Assembly (NCBI RefSeq): GCF_014926405.1
Contig: NZ_JACXXJ020000005.1
Span: 2,299,001-2,363,000 of the forward strand
Reading direction: 5' to 3'
DNA length: 64,000 bases
From: Agrobacterium vitis
GTDB taxonomy: Bacteria > Pseudomonadota > Alphaproteobacteria > Rhizobiales > Rhizobiaceae
The position numbers and the translations under genes are program-made. Below are positions 36,779-46,823 of this stretch, one piece after another. Numbering within the stretch: position 1 is the stretch's first letter; each line of letters starts with the position of its first letter. The notes below the pieces were generated by a model. The model made no database searches and was not told the DNA's origin. It was given only the letters and a program-made list of their open reading frames with translations.

Positions 36779-37462
36779 TCAGAGAAGGCTGTCGATGAGC
36801 GCCGACATGGATTCAACCGACATATCTCCAGAATAGCTTTTGCCGTTGATCAGGAAGGTCGGGGTTGCGTTGACGCCGAATTGCTTGGCGCCAAGGTCCC
36901 GCATTGCGGTTACATCACCGGCAAGCTTGGTGTTCGTCAAGCAAGCCTGGAAGCTTTCCTGTGTGAAACCGGCCATTTTCGACATTTGCAGCATGGCACC
37001 GCGCACATCGCCATTGTCAGGCGCGGCCCAGGAGCGCTGCTGCTTCAGGAACATGGTGATGAAGGGATAATATTGATCCTTCGGGGCGCAACGCGCCAGC
37101 ATGAAGGCGGCGGTGGCGGCGGGATCGAAAGGAAACTCGCGGAACACGAAATAGACCTTGCCGGTATCGATGTATTTTTCCTTGATCGTATCGAAGGTCG
37201 TGGCGTGGAAATGGGCGCAATGCGGGCAGGTCATCGAGAAATATTCAACGATCTTGACTGGCGCGTCGGGCTTGCCGAGTGCCATATCCGGCAGCGGGCC
37301 GGGTTTCATCACCTCTGCCATATCGACATCATGGTCAGACTTGGGCATTTCGGCAGCCGCAAAGGCCGGGCTTGCCACGGTAGACACGGCAATGCCCGTA
37401 GCCACGGTGGCGATACCAGCCAGAAGATGGCGCTTGGTCAGGATCAGTTCAGAATTCGACAT
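36779..37462 (-). CDS. DsbA-family periplasmic thiol:disulfide oxidoreductase
   Basis: The 227-residue protein has a Tat-like or Sec signal region (LTKRHLLAGIATVATGIAV) and then a thioredoxin fold. The active site is SMTCPHCAHFH near residue 90, and the cis-proline is in VNATPTFLINGK near residue 200. It would introduce or isomerise disulfides in exported proteins. Start ATG 37462 is preferred over GTG 37474. It sits between smc and the DUF721 gene, the usual alphaproteobacterial place. Not identical to classical DsbA, more like the BdbD/DsbA_2 group. Confidence 0.9.
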   Translation of the reverse strand: MSNSELILTKRHLLAGIATVATGIAVSTVASPAFAAAEMPKSDHDVDMAEVMKPGPLPDMALGKPDAPVKIVEYFSMTCPHCAHFHATTFDTIKEKYIDTGKVYFVFREFPFDPAATAAFMLARCAPKDQYYPFITMFLKQQRSWAAPDNGDVRGAMLQMSKMAGFTQESFQACLTNTKLAGDVTAMRDLGAKQFGVNATPTFLINGKSYSGDMSVESMSALIDSLL

Positions 37463-37649
37463 TATTTCACCCACATAGAGTAACGATCGTGCTTTAAAGT
37501 CCTGAGCCGGTTATACCCGCCTGATCTGGCGAGGCAAGGTCGATGGCAAAGCAGGCTTGCGAAGCCGTGCAACCCTCAGCACGGTTTCCCCAACACAGTT
37601 TCCAACTGTATGTGAAGCGTCCGGCCCCTCAATTCAAATTACAAAGCTG

Positions 37650-38219
37650 TCATTTCGGCTTTTTTTGCGACAATACCGCCCGGCCCAGCCGCTCGACTGC
37701 TTTTTTGAGCTTGTCGCTCTCAATCCCCTCAGTCATTTCCGAGAGCTTTTTCGCCTGCACCGCGTCCAGACGGCCCGGCCCGCGCCGGTGCTTGGCGGTA
37801 TTCGACACCGGTTTTTGCACGATGCGAATCTGCCCGATGGCCGGATAGCCGAAAAACCCGTTGATGCGGGCAATCAACTCGCCCTGCGCATGGTTGAGAA
37901 ACAGCGCGCGCGCGCCTTCGCAGGCAATGGTCAGCACGCCCGCCTGATACCCGCCGGAACGACCGGCAGGCGCACTCGACTTCGGGCCGGATTTCTGACC
38001 CGAATCCTGACCGGCATAATCACGCCGCGGCCAGACGATTTTCTCGGGCCGGGTGCAATCGGCAAAATCGGCCCCGGCAATCTCGTCCCAGGACGACAGC
38101 AGCGCCGTCGAAATCCCGGCGCGCCGTGCAATCACCGGATCGATGATACCGTTGGCCAATTCGGAAATCTGGGCAGCGCCGCGTTTTTTGAAGGCCATGG
38201 CTGGATGGTGCCTCGTCAT
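37650..38219 (-). CDS. DUF721 (DciA-like) protein
   Basis: The 189-residue protein has a basic N-terminus and the DUF721 core ISTALLSSWDEIAGADFADC, then PEKIVWPRR. GVLTIACEGARALFLNHAQG follows near residue 105. DUF721 proteins include DciA, which loads the replicative helicase DnaB in most bacteria lacking DnaC; that role is from family knowledge. It is divergent from mutY with about 50 bases between. A lysine-rich tail (LKKAVERLGRAVLSQKKPK) follows a low-complexity linker. Confidence 0.82.
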   Translation of the reverse strand: MTRHHPAMAFKKRGAAQISELANGIIDPVIARRAGISTALLSSWDEIAGADFADCTRPEKIVWPRRDYAGQDSGQKSGPKSSAPAGRSGGYQAGVLTIACEGARALFLNHAQGELIARINGFFGYPAIGQIRIVQKPVSNTAKHRRGPGRLDAVQAKKLSEMTEGIESDKLKKAVERLGRAVLSQKKPK

Positions 38220-38270
38220 TGCAATCCGGAACGCTTGATATGCGCCGTGATTCGTCACCATATATATAGT

Positions 38271-39437
38271 ATGAGCATGAAAACCCGAAAACCTGCCGAA
38301 CAAACCCTTCACGAAGACGGGCTTCACCAAGATGGGCCTCACCAAGATGGGCCAAGCGCTGACGAGCTTCTCGCCTGGTATGACCGCCATCACCGTGATC
38401 TGCCCTGGCGGATTTCGCCGCCGATGGCGGCGCGCGGTATCAGGCCCGATCCCTATCACATCTGGCTGTCGGAAGTGATGCTGCAACAAACGACGGTGCA
38501 GGCGGTCAAACCCTATTTCCTGAAATTTCTGGCCCGCTGGCCGAAAGTCACCGATCTGGCTGCCGCCCCCACCGAGGACGTGATGGCGGCCTGGGCGGGC
38601 CTTGGCTATTATGCCCGCGCGCGCAACCTGAAAAAATGCGCCGAGGCCGTCGCCGATCTGCATGGCGGTGTCTTTCCCGACACCCAGGAAGGCCTGCAAT
38701 CGCTGCCGGGCATTGGCGATTATACCTCCGCTGCCATTGCCGCCATTGCGTTTAACCGGCAGGCGGCGGTGATGGACGGCAATGTCGAGCGGGTGATATC
38801 AAGGCTATACGCGATTTCCGATCCGCTGCCCGGCGCCAAACCGGCGATCAAGGCGCGGGTCGCAGCGCTGACGCCCACTGAGCGGCCCGGCGATTTTGCG
38901 CAAGCGATGATGGATCTGGGCGCGACGATCTGCACGCCGAAACGGCCTGCCTGTTCGCTCTGTCCGTTCAACACCCACTGTCTGGCGCTGCAAGCCCATG
39001 ACCCCGAGCATTTTCCGGTCAAGGCAGCGAAGAAGACTAAGCCGGTGCGGCTTGGCGCCGCCTTCATCGCCCTTGACGACTGCAACCGCATCCTGCTGCG
39101 CAAGCGCGCCGACAAGGGGCTTCTGGGTGGCATGACAGAAGTGCCGACCACCGAATGGACGGCTCGCATCGACGGCGACGACAGCGAGGCCAGCGCGCCG
39201 ATGGACGCCAATTGGCGGTCCTGCGGGGTCGTCACTCATGTGTTTACCCATTTCGAGCTACGGCTGACGATCTTCCGCGCCGATGCGGTCAAAGGACGGC
39301 CCGATGATTACCATTGGGCCGATCACGGATGGTGGGAGCCGCTCATCAATCTTGAAGCCCAGGCCTTGCCGACGGTGATGAAAAAGGCGATCACCCAGGC
39401 TATACCCGAGGCCTTCGCAGCCAGAAAAATGGAATAG
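38271..39437 (+). CDS. mutY: Adenine DNA glycosylase
   Basis: MutY removes adenine opposite 8-oxoguanine. The 388-residue protein has the catalytic glutamate region WLSEVMLQQTTV, helix-hairpin-helix LPGIGDYTSAAIAAIAF, and catalytic aspartate in MDGNVERV. The 4Fe-4S ligands are CTPKRPACSLCPFNTHC. A C-terminal NUDIX-like recognition domain (GLLGGMTEVPTTEW) completes it. The first 30 residues hold a small tandem repeat (LHQDGPHQDGP) not seen in typical MutY. ATG 38271 begins the protein; a long frame upstream overlaps DUF721 antisense and is ignored. A HAD gene starts three bases after the stop. Confidence 0.95.
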   Translation: MSMKTRKPAEQTLHEDGLHQDGPHQDGPSADELLAWYDRHHRDLPWRISPPMAARGIRPDPYHIWLSEVMLQQTTVQAVKPYFLKFLARWPKVTDLAAAPTEDVMAAWAGLGYYARARNLKKCAEAVADLHGGVFPDTQEGLQSLPGIGDYTSAAIAAIAFNRQAAVMDGNVERVISRLYAISDPLPGAKPAIKARVAALTPTERPGDFAQAMMDLGATICTPKRPACSLCPFNTHCLALQAHDPEHFPVKAAKKTKPVRLGAAFIALDDCNRILLRKRADKGLLGGMTEVPTTEWTARIDGDDSEASAPMDANWRSCGVVTHVFTHFELRLTIFRADAVKGRPDDYHWADHGWWEPLINLEAQALPTVMKKAITQAIPEAFAARKME

Positions 39438-39440
39438 AGC

Positions 39441-40049
39441 ATGGCAGAGATCCGGCATATCGTTTTCGACATCGGCAAGGTACTGATCCATTACGACCCC
39501 AACCTGCCCTTCAGCCGGATCATCCCGGATGCCAAGGAGCGGCAATGGTTTTTCGACAATGTCTGCACCCATGACTGGAACATCGAACAGGACCGGGGCC
39601 GTACATGGGCCGATGCCGAAGCCCTGCTGATTGCCCAATATCCCGACCGCGAAGCGCATATCCGCGCCTTTCGCCAGCATTGGCGCGAAATGGTGCCGCA
39701 TGCCTATGACGGCACCGTCGAGATCTTCAATGGCCTGATTGATGAGGGCCGCGATGTGACCATGCTGACCAATTTCGCCGCCGACACATTCACTGAAGCC
39801 CGCGAGATGTTTCCCTTCCTCAACCGCCCGCGCGGCGTCACAGTGTCGGGCGAGATCGGCCTGATCAAGCCGGATGTGGCGATTTATCACCGCCATGCCA
39901 CGGATTTTGGTCTCGATCCCGCCCATTCGATTTTCATTGATGACAGCCTGCCCAATGTGGTGGGTGCCAAGGCTGCTGGTTGGCAGGCGGTGCATTTCGA
40001 GAGCCCGGAAAAGCTCAAGGCCGATCTCACAAACGTCGGCGTGCTCTGA
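39441..40049 (+). CDS. HAD-family hydrolase (YihX-like)
   Basis: The 202-residue protein has HAD motif I VFDIGKVLIHYDP at the start, with glycine-lysine after the first aspartate as in the YihX/epoxide-hydrolase-like subgroup. Motif II is TMLTNFA near residue 110, motif III GLIKPD with its lysine, and motif IV FIDDSLPN. It likely dephosphorylates a small sugar phosphate; the substrate is unknown. It is third-party coupled: the stop overlaps the next ATG by one base (TGATG). Confidence 0.88.
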   Translation: MAEIRHIVFDIGKVLIHYDPNLPFSRIIPDAKERQWFFDNVCTHDWNIEQDRGRTWADAEALLIAQYPDREAHIRAFRQHWREMVPHAYDGTVEIFNGLIDEGRDVTMLTNFAADTFTEAREMFPFLNRPRGVTVSGEIGLIKPDVAIYHRHATDFGLDPAHSIFIDDSLPNVVGAKAAGWQAVHFESPEKLKADLTNVGVL

Positions 40050-40324
40050 TGGCCAAAGTGTTTCTCGACGGCCATATCGACGTGCCGGAGGATCGGCTGG
40101 AAGCCGTAAAGGCGGCTCTGCCTGAGCATGTCGCCCTGACGCGGGCCGAGCCGGGGTGCCTGTCTTTCAACGTCGAAGCCTGCCCTACTATCGCCGGACG
40201 TTTTCTTGTTTCGGAAGTCTTTGTTGATCAGGCATCTTTCGACGCGCATCAGCAGCGCACGAAAGCATCGAACTGGTTCGCGGTGACGCAGGGCATCGCC
40301 AGGGATTATACGATCAGGGCTTGA
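40049..40324 (+). CDS. ABM-domain protein (putative quinol monooxygenase type)
   Basis: The 91-residue dimeric alpha/beta-barrel-type protein shows the antibiotic-biosynthesis-monooxygenase pattern. It has TRAEPGCLSFNVEACP in the centre and RFLVSEVFVDQASFDAHQQ near residue 55, followed by a C-terminal strand. Members include YgiN-like quinol monooxygenases; activity is not certain. It is translationally coupled to the HAD gene and forms an operon with mutY. A hairpin overlaps its stop codon. Confidence 0.85.
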   Translation: MAKVFLDGHIDVPEDRLEAVKAALPEHVALTRAEPGCLSFNVEACPTIAGRFLVSEVFVDQASFDAHQQRTKASNWFAVTQGIARDYTIRA

Positions 40325-40336
40325 TAGCCCTGATCG
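40311..40336. terminator. Hairpin over the stop codon of the ABM gene
   Basis: A perfect 11-bp stem CGATCAGGGCT / AGCCCTGATCG has the TGA stop in its 4-base loop. It lacks a T run but lies between convergent operons and may stop transcription weakly from either side. Confidence 0.45.
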
Positions 40337-40360
40337 CCAGCCTACTCCCTCAAAGCCTCG

Positions 40361-42061
40361 TCATAGGAACGGCCTTGCCGGAACATCCATGTGATCCGGC
40401 TCCAGCCCGGCCTTGGCGCGCGCCACCATCATCTCGTAGGCATCTTCGAGGTGGCGCGTGAAGCGTTCGGTATCGAACAATGGCATTGTGCGCCGGTTGG
40501 CGGCGATCCTGTCGCGCAAGTCTTGAAGACGGTTTCTGTTGTGCGCAAGGTCTTGCGCCTGGGCAATGTAATCATCAACGGTCGCAGCCACCAGTTCCGG
40601 TACGCCAAGCGCGGTCAGCAGGCTTTCAGAAACGCGGGAGGCGAAATTCTGGCCCTTCAGCGCCAGAACGGGCACTCCGGCCCAAAGGCAATCGGATGTG
40701 GTCGTATGGCCACAATAGGGAAAACTGTCGAGGACAAGATCTGCTGCGGACAGCCTGGCGAGGTGATACGGGTAGGCAAGTGGCGGCGTGAAAATCAGTC
40801 GTTCCGCTGACAGGCCATGACGCGCGAACAGTGTCCGGAGATTGTCCTTGGCAATGTCGTTTCTGCACAGGATCCACAGGATGCTGTCCGGCAGATCCGC
40901 CATAATCTTCAGCCATGCCTCGACAGTTTGCGGGCTGAGCTTCTTGATGCTGTTGAAGGATGCCAGAACGAACCTGTCCTGCGGCAAGCCCAAAGCTGCT
41001 CGCGGCACTGCTGGCGGCAAGGGCCGGTTGATATTGTCATTAGGTTGATAGGTTTCCGGCAAACGGCAAAACTTTTCCTGGTAAAACGGCTTGCTGGACT
41101 GAGGCGTCACAATCGGATCGCTGATGATATAGTCACAGTCTATGCCGATGCCGCTGCCCGGAAAACCAAGCCAGGCCACCTGTATCGGCGCAAGGCCGGA
41201 ATTGACCAGGCCTATTCTGGCATCCTTGGTATGGCCTTTCAGATCGACAAGAATGTCCAGGTCGTTATTCTGGATCATCGTGCTGGCTGCCGCATCAGAC
41301 AGGTCGCCGATTTGCTTGATCATGCCCATGCGAGCGCGCGATCCATTATCGCTTTCGACCAATGCCTTGCTTGAATAGCAATAGAGGATAATCTCGAAAC
41401 GGTTCCTGTCATGGCGCTCAAGCACGCCCTGCAACAGGATCATCGTCGCATGAGCACTGAAAAAATCGTTGGAAAGATAGCCAATCCTGACCTTATCACC
41501 AAAGACATGCGGTTTTTGCCGGCGCATTGCGCGGATCTGCGGGGATATGTCTGGCCGGCCCTCGCCCAGGATGCGGGCTTGAATGCTCTCATCGCTGCAC
41601 CAGTGAAGAATGTTGAACGGCAGCTCGCAGGACATGGCAAATTCATCACCCGCCAGGATTGCCGCCAATGCCGCGTCATTGGCGGCTTTCAGCTCATCCA
41701 ACCGGAGAAAATCGAACAAATGATGCCGGCGAAAAATAGCGGCAGCATGATCTCTCGGCTCAACCTGCAATATGCGTTCGGCTGAGGCAAAGGCTTTTTC
41801 AGTATGCCCGGCCTTTTTATAGAGTTCGAATGCAACTTTGTTCAGCCTTATGCCATCGGTGGCAACGAGGTTCGCTGCACCGCTATAATGATCCGCCGCC
41901 GCCTCCAAATGCCCAAGCCGATAATGGCATTGGGCAGCCATGATGACCATTCGCGGATCTTGCCTGGCAGGCGGCAAGAGTGCGGCAAGTTCATCGAGCG
42001 CCTGTTGAAACAGACCCTGTTTATAGGATGAGGTGACTTTCTCGGTAGCATCCAAGGTCAT
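40361..42061 (-). CDS. SPINDLY/OGT-like glycosyltransferase (GT41) with TPRs, copy 1
   Basis: The 566-residue protein has about four TPR-type helical repeats in the first 180 residues. The GT41 catalytic core follows: RIGYLSNDFFSAHATMILLQ, DILVDLKGHTKDARIGLV, IQVAWLGFPGSG, then CGHTTTSDCLWAGVPVLALKG. These are the UDP-sugar binding and acceptor elements of O-GlcNAc transferase-like enzymes. It probably adds a sugar to protein Ser/Thr residues; sugar and target are unknown. It is a paralogue of the gene at 42775. Confidence 0.87.
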   Translation of the reverse strand: MTLDATEKVTSSYKQGLFQQALDELAALLPPARQDPRMVIMAAQCHYRLGHLEAAADHYSGAANLVATDGIRLNKVAFELYKKAGHTEKAFASAERILQVEPRDHAAAIFRRHHLFDFLRLDELKAANDAALAAILAGDEFAMSCELPFNILHWCSDESIQARILGEGRPDISPQIRAMRRQKPHVFGDKVRIGYLSNDFFSAHATMILLQGVLERHDRNRFEIILYCYSSKALVESDNGSRARMGMIKQIGDLSDAAASTMIQNNDLDILVDLKGHTKDARIGLVNSGLAPIQVAWLGFPGSGIGIDCDYIISDPIVTPQSSKPFYQEKFCRLPETYQPNDNINRPLPPAVPRAALGLPQDRFVLASFNSIKKLSPQTVEAWLKIMADLPDSILWILCRNDIAKDNLRTLFARHGLSAERLIFTPPLAYPYHLARLSAADLVLDSFPYCGHTTTSDCLWAGVPVLALKGQNFASRVSESLLTALGVPELVAATVDDYIAQAQDLAHNRNRLQDLRDRIAANRRTMPLFDTERFTRHLEDAYEMMVARAKAGLEPDHMDVPARPFL

Positions 42062-42086
42062 GGCTTTCTGAAAACTCTACCGAGGA

Positions 42087-42695
42087 TCAATACAGGCTAT
42101 TCCTTGATCGCTCCGGCAATTCCTTGTCATAGGCTTCGCCATCGAAGCCATTGACGATGTTTTTCAGCATCAAGCCCGGTGATGGCAGGGTGGAGCGCTC
42201 GACATAGCGGGAGGCGTCCCAGAGATTTGAGCGGAGAATAGCCTTGGCGCAGTGGAAATAGACGCTGTCGATGGCAAGCAAAATTACGCTTTTCGGCAGC
42301 TTTCCATCGACGGCAAAGCGGGCCAGCAGGTCCGGGTCGGCGCTGATCGTAGCCCGGCCATTGACCCTCAGCGTTTCGCCGACGCCGGGGATGAGAAACA
42401 GCACAGATGTCCGACCGTCTTCGATGATGTTCTTCAGGTTATCGATCCGATTGTTGCCAGGGCGGTCGGGGATGGCCAGCGTCTTGCGGTCAAGAATTGC
42501 CACGAAGCCAGGCGCATCGCCCTTGGGCGAGCAATCGGTGCCATCAGCGCCGACTGTAGCGAGCAGGATGAAAGGCGAAGCGCTAACGAAGGCGGCGTAA
42601 TCATCGTTCAGATGGTCGATTTCCTTGGCAAGTGACGTCTCCTTCACTGTGCCATAGAGGGCTTCCAGCTGTTGCAGCGTGGTAATGGTCATCAT
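42087..42695 (-). CDS. Pyridoxamine 5'-phosphate oxidase-like flavoprotein
   Basis: The 202-residue protein has the split-barrel FMN-binding fold of the PNPOx family. SPFILLATVGADGTDCSPKG lies near residue 40, then AIPDRPGNNRIDNLKNI near 78. FLIPGVGETLRVNGRATIS follows. It belongs with the MSMEG_1061-like subgroup of uncharacterised FMN proteins rather than true PdxH. It lies between the two GT41 genes on the same strand, 26 bases before the first, so it is probably in the same transcript; a functional link is not evident. Confidence 0.85.
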   Translation of the reverse strand: MMTITTLQQLEALYGTVKETSLAKEIDHLNDDYAAFVSASPFILLATVGADGTDCSPKGDAPGFVAILDRKTLAIPDRPGNNRIDNLKNIIEDGRTSVLFLIPGVGETLRVNGRATISADPDLLARFAVDGKLPKSVILLAIDSVYFHCAKAILRSNLWDASRYVERSTLPSPGLMLKNIVNGFDGEAYDKELPERSRNSLY

Positions 42696-42774
42696 CCGCC
42701 TCCCGCGTTATCGCGCTTTATACCATGCCAGATTGCGCGCCATAATCATCGTTTACCGTGATGATTCACCCGGA

Positions 42775-44631
42775 TCAACCCTTGGCGGCATCCGCGCAGA
42801 TCGCCTCCAATGCCGCCTCGAAATCGCGGGTGAAGCGGGGGGTATCAAACAGCGGCGCGGTATCACGGGCTTGAAGGAGGTTCTGGCGCAGGTGAGATTG
42901 GCGGACCTCATCCTGCGCCAGTTCGACCGCCAGGCGGCCGAATTCGGTAAGATCGTCGGCGACCAGTTCGGTCAAGCCAACGGCACTCAAAAGACTTTCG
43001 CTGACGCGGCCGGCAAAATTCGTGCCTTTCCAGGTCAGAACCGGCACACCAGCCCAAAGGGCATCCGCCGTGGTCGTATGGCCGTTACAAGGCCCGGTAT
43101 CGAGGGCGATATCAGCATAAGGCAACCGGCGCAAATGCTCCGAGAGCGGTTTTTTCGGCGCAAAGATCAATCTCTCGGGCGCCACGCCAAGCCGGATGGC
43201 GGCGGCGCGAAGATTGTCTCGCGTCGTTGGTAGCATATCAATCAGCCAAAGCACCGACCCATCAACCGATTTCAGGATTCCCATCCAGGTTTTGAACACC
43301 TGATATCGAATTTTCACCGCTTGATTGAAGGAGCAGAACACTACACCCTGCTCCGGCAGACCGTGGAGGCTGCGCGGGCCGTCGCGCATCACTTTTTCAC
43401 GGGTGTTGTCGTTGCACTGGTAGCTATTGGGCAGCCGGATGATTCTCTCGGCGTAAAACGGGTCCGATGACGGCGGGACAACGATGGAATCGGCAATGGC
43501 ATAATCGATGCCGACACCGACGACGCTGCCTGGAAAGCCGAGATAGGCCACCTGTATAGGGGCCGGACGGCGACAGAAAATCCCCAGCCGGTTCTCGAAA
43601 GTAAATCCCTTGAGGTCGATCAGGATGTCGAGATCAAGCTGCCGTATGGCGGCAGCGGCCTGATCGTCATCCAAGTCAAGAATGTCGACATAGTGATCGA
43701 TGGCCTCAAGGAAACGTTGGCGCAGCATGCCCTTGCGGTTCTTGGCTGCGGTATGGCAAATGCCGAAAATCTCAAAACGGTCGCGATCATGGTTTTCGAT
43801 CACGCCGGTCAAAAGAGACAGCGTCGCATGCTGGTATAAATCCGCTGAGACATAGCCGACCCTCAGCCTTTGTCCGGGCCGCACCGTATAAGGCCGCCGC
43901 GGCGCAACCGTGGCTCGATGCTTCTCCCCTGTCCGGATCGCACTCAGGACATGATAGGCCTCATCGCCAGACCATTGCAGCGCCCGGAAGACGCTTTCGC
44001 GGATGTCCAGCACCGCGCCATCCGCAGCATAGGCAGCCTCAAGCTCTCCCTGCAGCCGCGTGGCCAGATCAAAATCGCAGAGGTTCATGGCGCACCAGAA
44101 CAATTCCGTCAGCGCCAGCCGTTCCGTCGGGCGGGCCTCATAGGCGGCCTTCAGCACGTTAAAGGCTTTCTCTGCCTGATCAGCACCCAGCAGTACCATG
44201 CCTGCATTCAACCAATTGTCGAAATCGCGGCCAATCGTTAGCAGCTTAAGCGCATAGGGTAGCGCCTCCGGATAGCGGCCCGCTTCGCGGTAAAGGCTGC
44301 AAATCGAATGATTGGCATCGACATCGTCAGGCATATAGCGGTGCAGCACCAGCAAGGCACGCAGAGCCAGATCGTCGTGACCGGTTTCCAGATAATGAGA
44401 GCAAGCGCGAAAAGCGACATCACGTTTGCGCGACGGTGTAAGCGCAATCACACGCTCAAACAGTCCGGCGGCCTCAAGCCGGTTGCCGAGACGCTCATGC
44501 ACGGTGGCGGCGAGAATATGGGCTTCGGCATTGCTTCGTTCGGCTTGCAACAGGCGCGAAACGGTGTTCAGGGCCGCCTCATAGGCGCCCTCCCCGTATT
44601 GCTCCAGTGCCTGCCTGTATAAAGCCGCCAA
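42775..44631 (-). CDS. SPINDLY/OGT-like glycosyltransferase (GT41) with TPRs, copy 2
   Basis: The 618-residue protein has six or so TPR-like repeats in the first 240 residues, then the GT41 core. The core includes LRVGYVSADLYQHATLSLLT, DILIDLKGFTFENRLGIF, IQVAYLGFPGSVVG, then CNGHTTTADALWAGVPVLTW. The catalytic half shares obvious motifs with the 40361 gene but the TPR region is longer and differs, so these are old paralogues. Targets may be surface or flagellar proteins; that is inference. Confidence 0.87.
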   Translation of the reverse strand: MAALYRQALEQYGEGAYEAALNTVSRLLQAERSNAEAHILAATVHERLGNRLEAAGLFERVIALTPSRKRDVAFRACSHYLETGHDDLALRALLVLHRYMPDDVDANHSICSLYREAGRYPEALPYALKLLTIGRDFDNWLNAGMVLLGADQAEKAFNVLKAAYEARPTERLALTELFWCAMNLCDFDLATRLQGELEAAYAADGAVLDIRESVFRALQWSGDEAYHVLSAIRTGEKHRATVAPRRPYTVRPGQRLRVGYVSADLYQHATLSLLTGVIENHDRDRFEIFGICHTAAKNRKGMLRQRFLEAIDHYVDILDLDDDQAAAAIRQLDLDILIDLKGFTFENRLGIFCRRPAPIQVAYLGFPGSVVGVGIDYAIADSIVVPPSSDPFYAERIIRLPNSYQCNDNTREKVMRDGPRSLHGLPEQGVVFCSFNQAVKIRYQVFKTWMGILKSVDGSVLWLIDMLPTTRDNLRAAAIRLGVAPERLIFAPKKPLSEHLRRLPYADIALDTGPCNGHTTTADALWAGVPVLTWKGTNFAGRVSESLLSAVGLTELVADDLTEFGRLAVELAQDEVRQSHLRQNLLQARDTAPLFDTPRFTRDFEAALEAICADAAKG

Positions 44632-44825
44632 AACCCGTCCCCCATCTGTTGAAGATGGGAAATAAAGCGGCAGACTTGTCCGAACCTGTTTAGTGCTTCG
44701 AGAATAACCGCTAAGTGCTTATAACTAGATATCTAATTTATATTAGCTGCACATATGCAACTTGAAGATACGACAACCTAGACCTATCATAAAAATTACA
44801 ACCTGCGTACTTGAGGCAATGCCAA
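44632..44825. other. AT-rich gap beyond ccrM
   Basis: No gene recognised. It contains the upstream region of the GT41 gene and ends at the ccrM terminator. Confidence 0.35.
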
Positions 44826-44856
44826 AATGCCCGGCGCGGAAACCGTGCCGGGCATT
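44826..44856 (-). terminator. Terminator of ccrM
   Basis: Stem AATGCCCGGCGCGG / CCGTGCCGGGCATT with one G-T pair; on the minus strand followed by TTGG. It lies 111 bases after the ccrM stop. Confidence 0.65.
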
Positions 44857-44967
44857 GTCACTTTCATCGGGACTGAATACAAAAACCGACGAAGATAGTC
44901 AGCATCGGCGCCGATGATTAAGAAATCGTAACGGCGGCAGACACTGCGCCGACCCGACACGATAAAC

Positions 44968-46146
<1,179 letters not shown>

Positions 46147-46285
46147 CTATGGTTACCGAACTTGGTTACCAAATGCTGAACGGTGAGCTTAAATTTCCAT
46201 GCAATTTCAGGTCGGCAGCCAGATTGCCTCTTGTCGGGTCTCAACGGCCAGGGAATTCGAGGACGGATGATCCCGAGATGGGCGA

Positions 46286-46717
46286 TCAAGCCGCGGGCGG
46301 ATTCACCAACGCTCCGCTGTAGCCCTCAGCCGCTATGCCATCGCAGAGCGACGACCATTCGCAATCATGACAGGCAGACCGCACCGAGCCCGTGGCAAAG
46401 GCGGCCCGCAACCGCGCCAGCAGGGTGGCATCCGGGGTGATGACCGTGCCGGTCGCCACCGGGCGAGACAGCAACTGGGCCACGGCATCCTTGGCTTTCC
46501 GGTCGCGCTCCAGCACACTGTCGCGGAAACAATGAGCCGTTTGCGAATGGGTCAAGGGCTGACAGAGATCGTCGGGGCCATCGACGATCTCAATGGTTTC
46601 GCCCTCGGTCAACCGCGCTGCGACGCGGCGATAATTGGCGACGAAATCGGCAGTATAGCCTTCACCGACAAAGGTCAGCATGCAGAGCAGATGATGACCG
46701 CGCAACCGCACCGTCAT
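46286..46717 (-). CDS. DUF1284 cysteine-containing protein
   Basis: The 143-residue protein begins VRLRGHHLLCMLTFVGEGY, the DUF1284 signature. It has four cysteines besides the first (DLCQPL, HCFRD, ACHDCEW, LCDGI), which suggests metal or cluster binding. Function is unknown. It lies between ccrM and a GntR regulator on the same strand. Confidence 0.8.
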   Translation of the reverse strand: MTVRLRGHHLLCMLTFVGEGYTADFVANYRRVAARLTEGETIEIVDGPDDLCQPLTHSQTAHCFRDSVLERDRKAKDAVAQLLSRPVATGTVITPDATLLARLRAAFATGSVRSACHDCEWSSLCDGIAAEGYSGALVNPPAA

Positions 46718-46823
46718 GGCATTAATCCTTCATTCGTTGGGCTTTATAGGTTGGGCTGGGCTTTTCCGCCTGATCAACACGTTTGTCGTTTTTTACCGAC
46801 CGTTTTTGCGCGCTCACGCCTCA

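Noticed and set aside
37557..38270. Long open frame upstream of and in frame with mutY
   Set aside because: It is antisense to the well supported DUF721 gene; MutY homology begins only after 38271.
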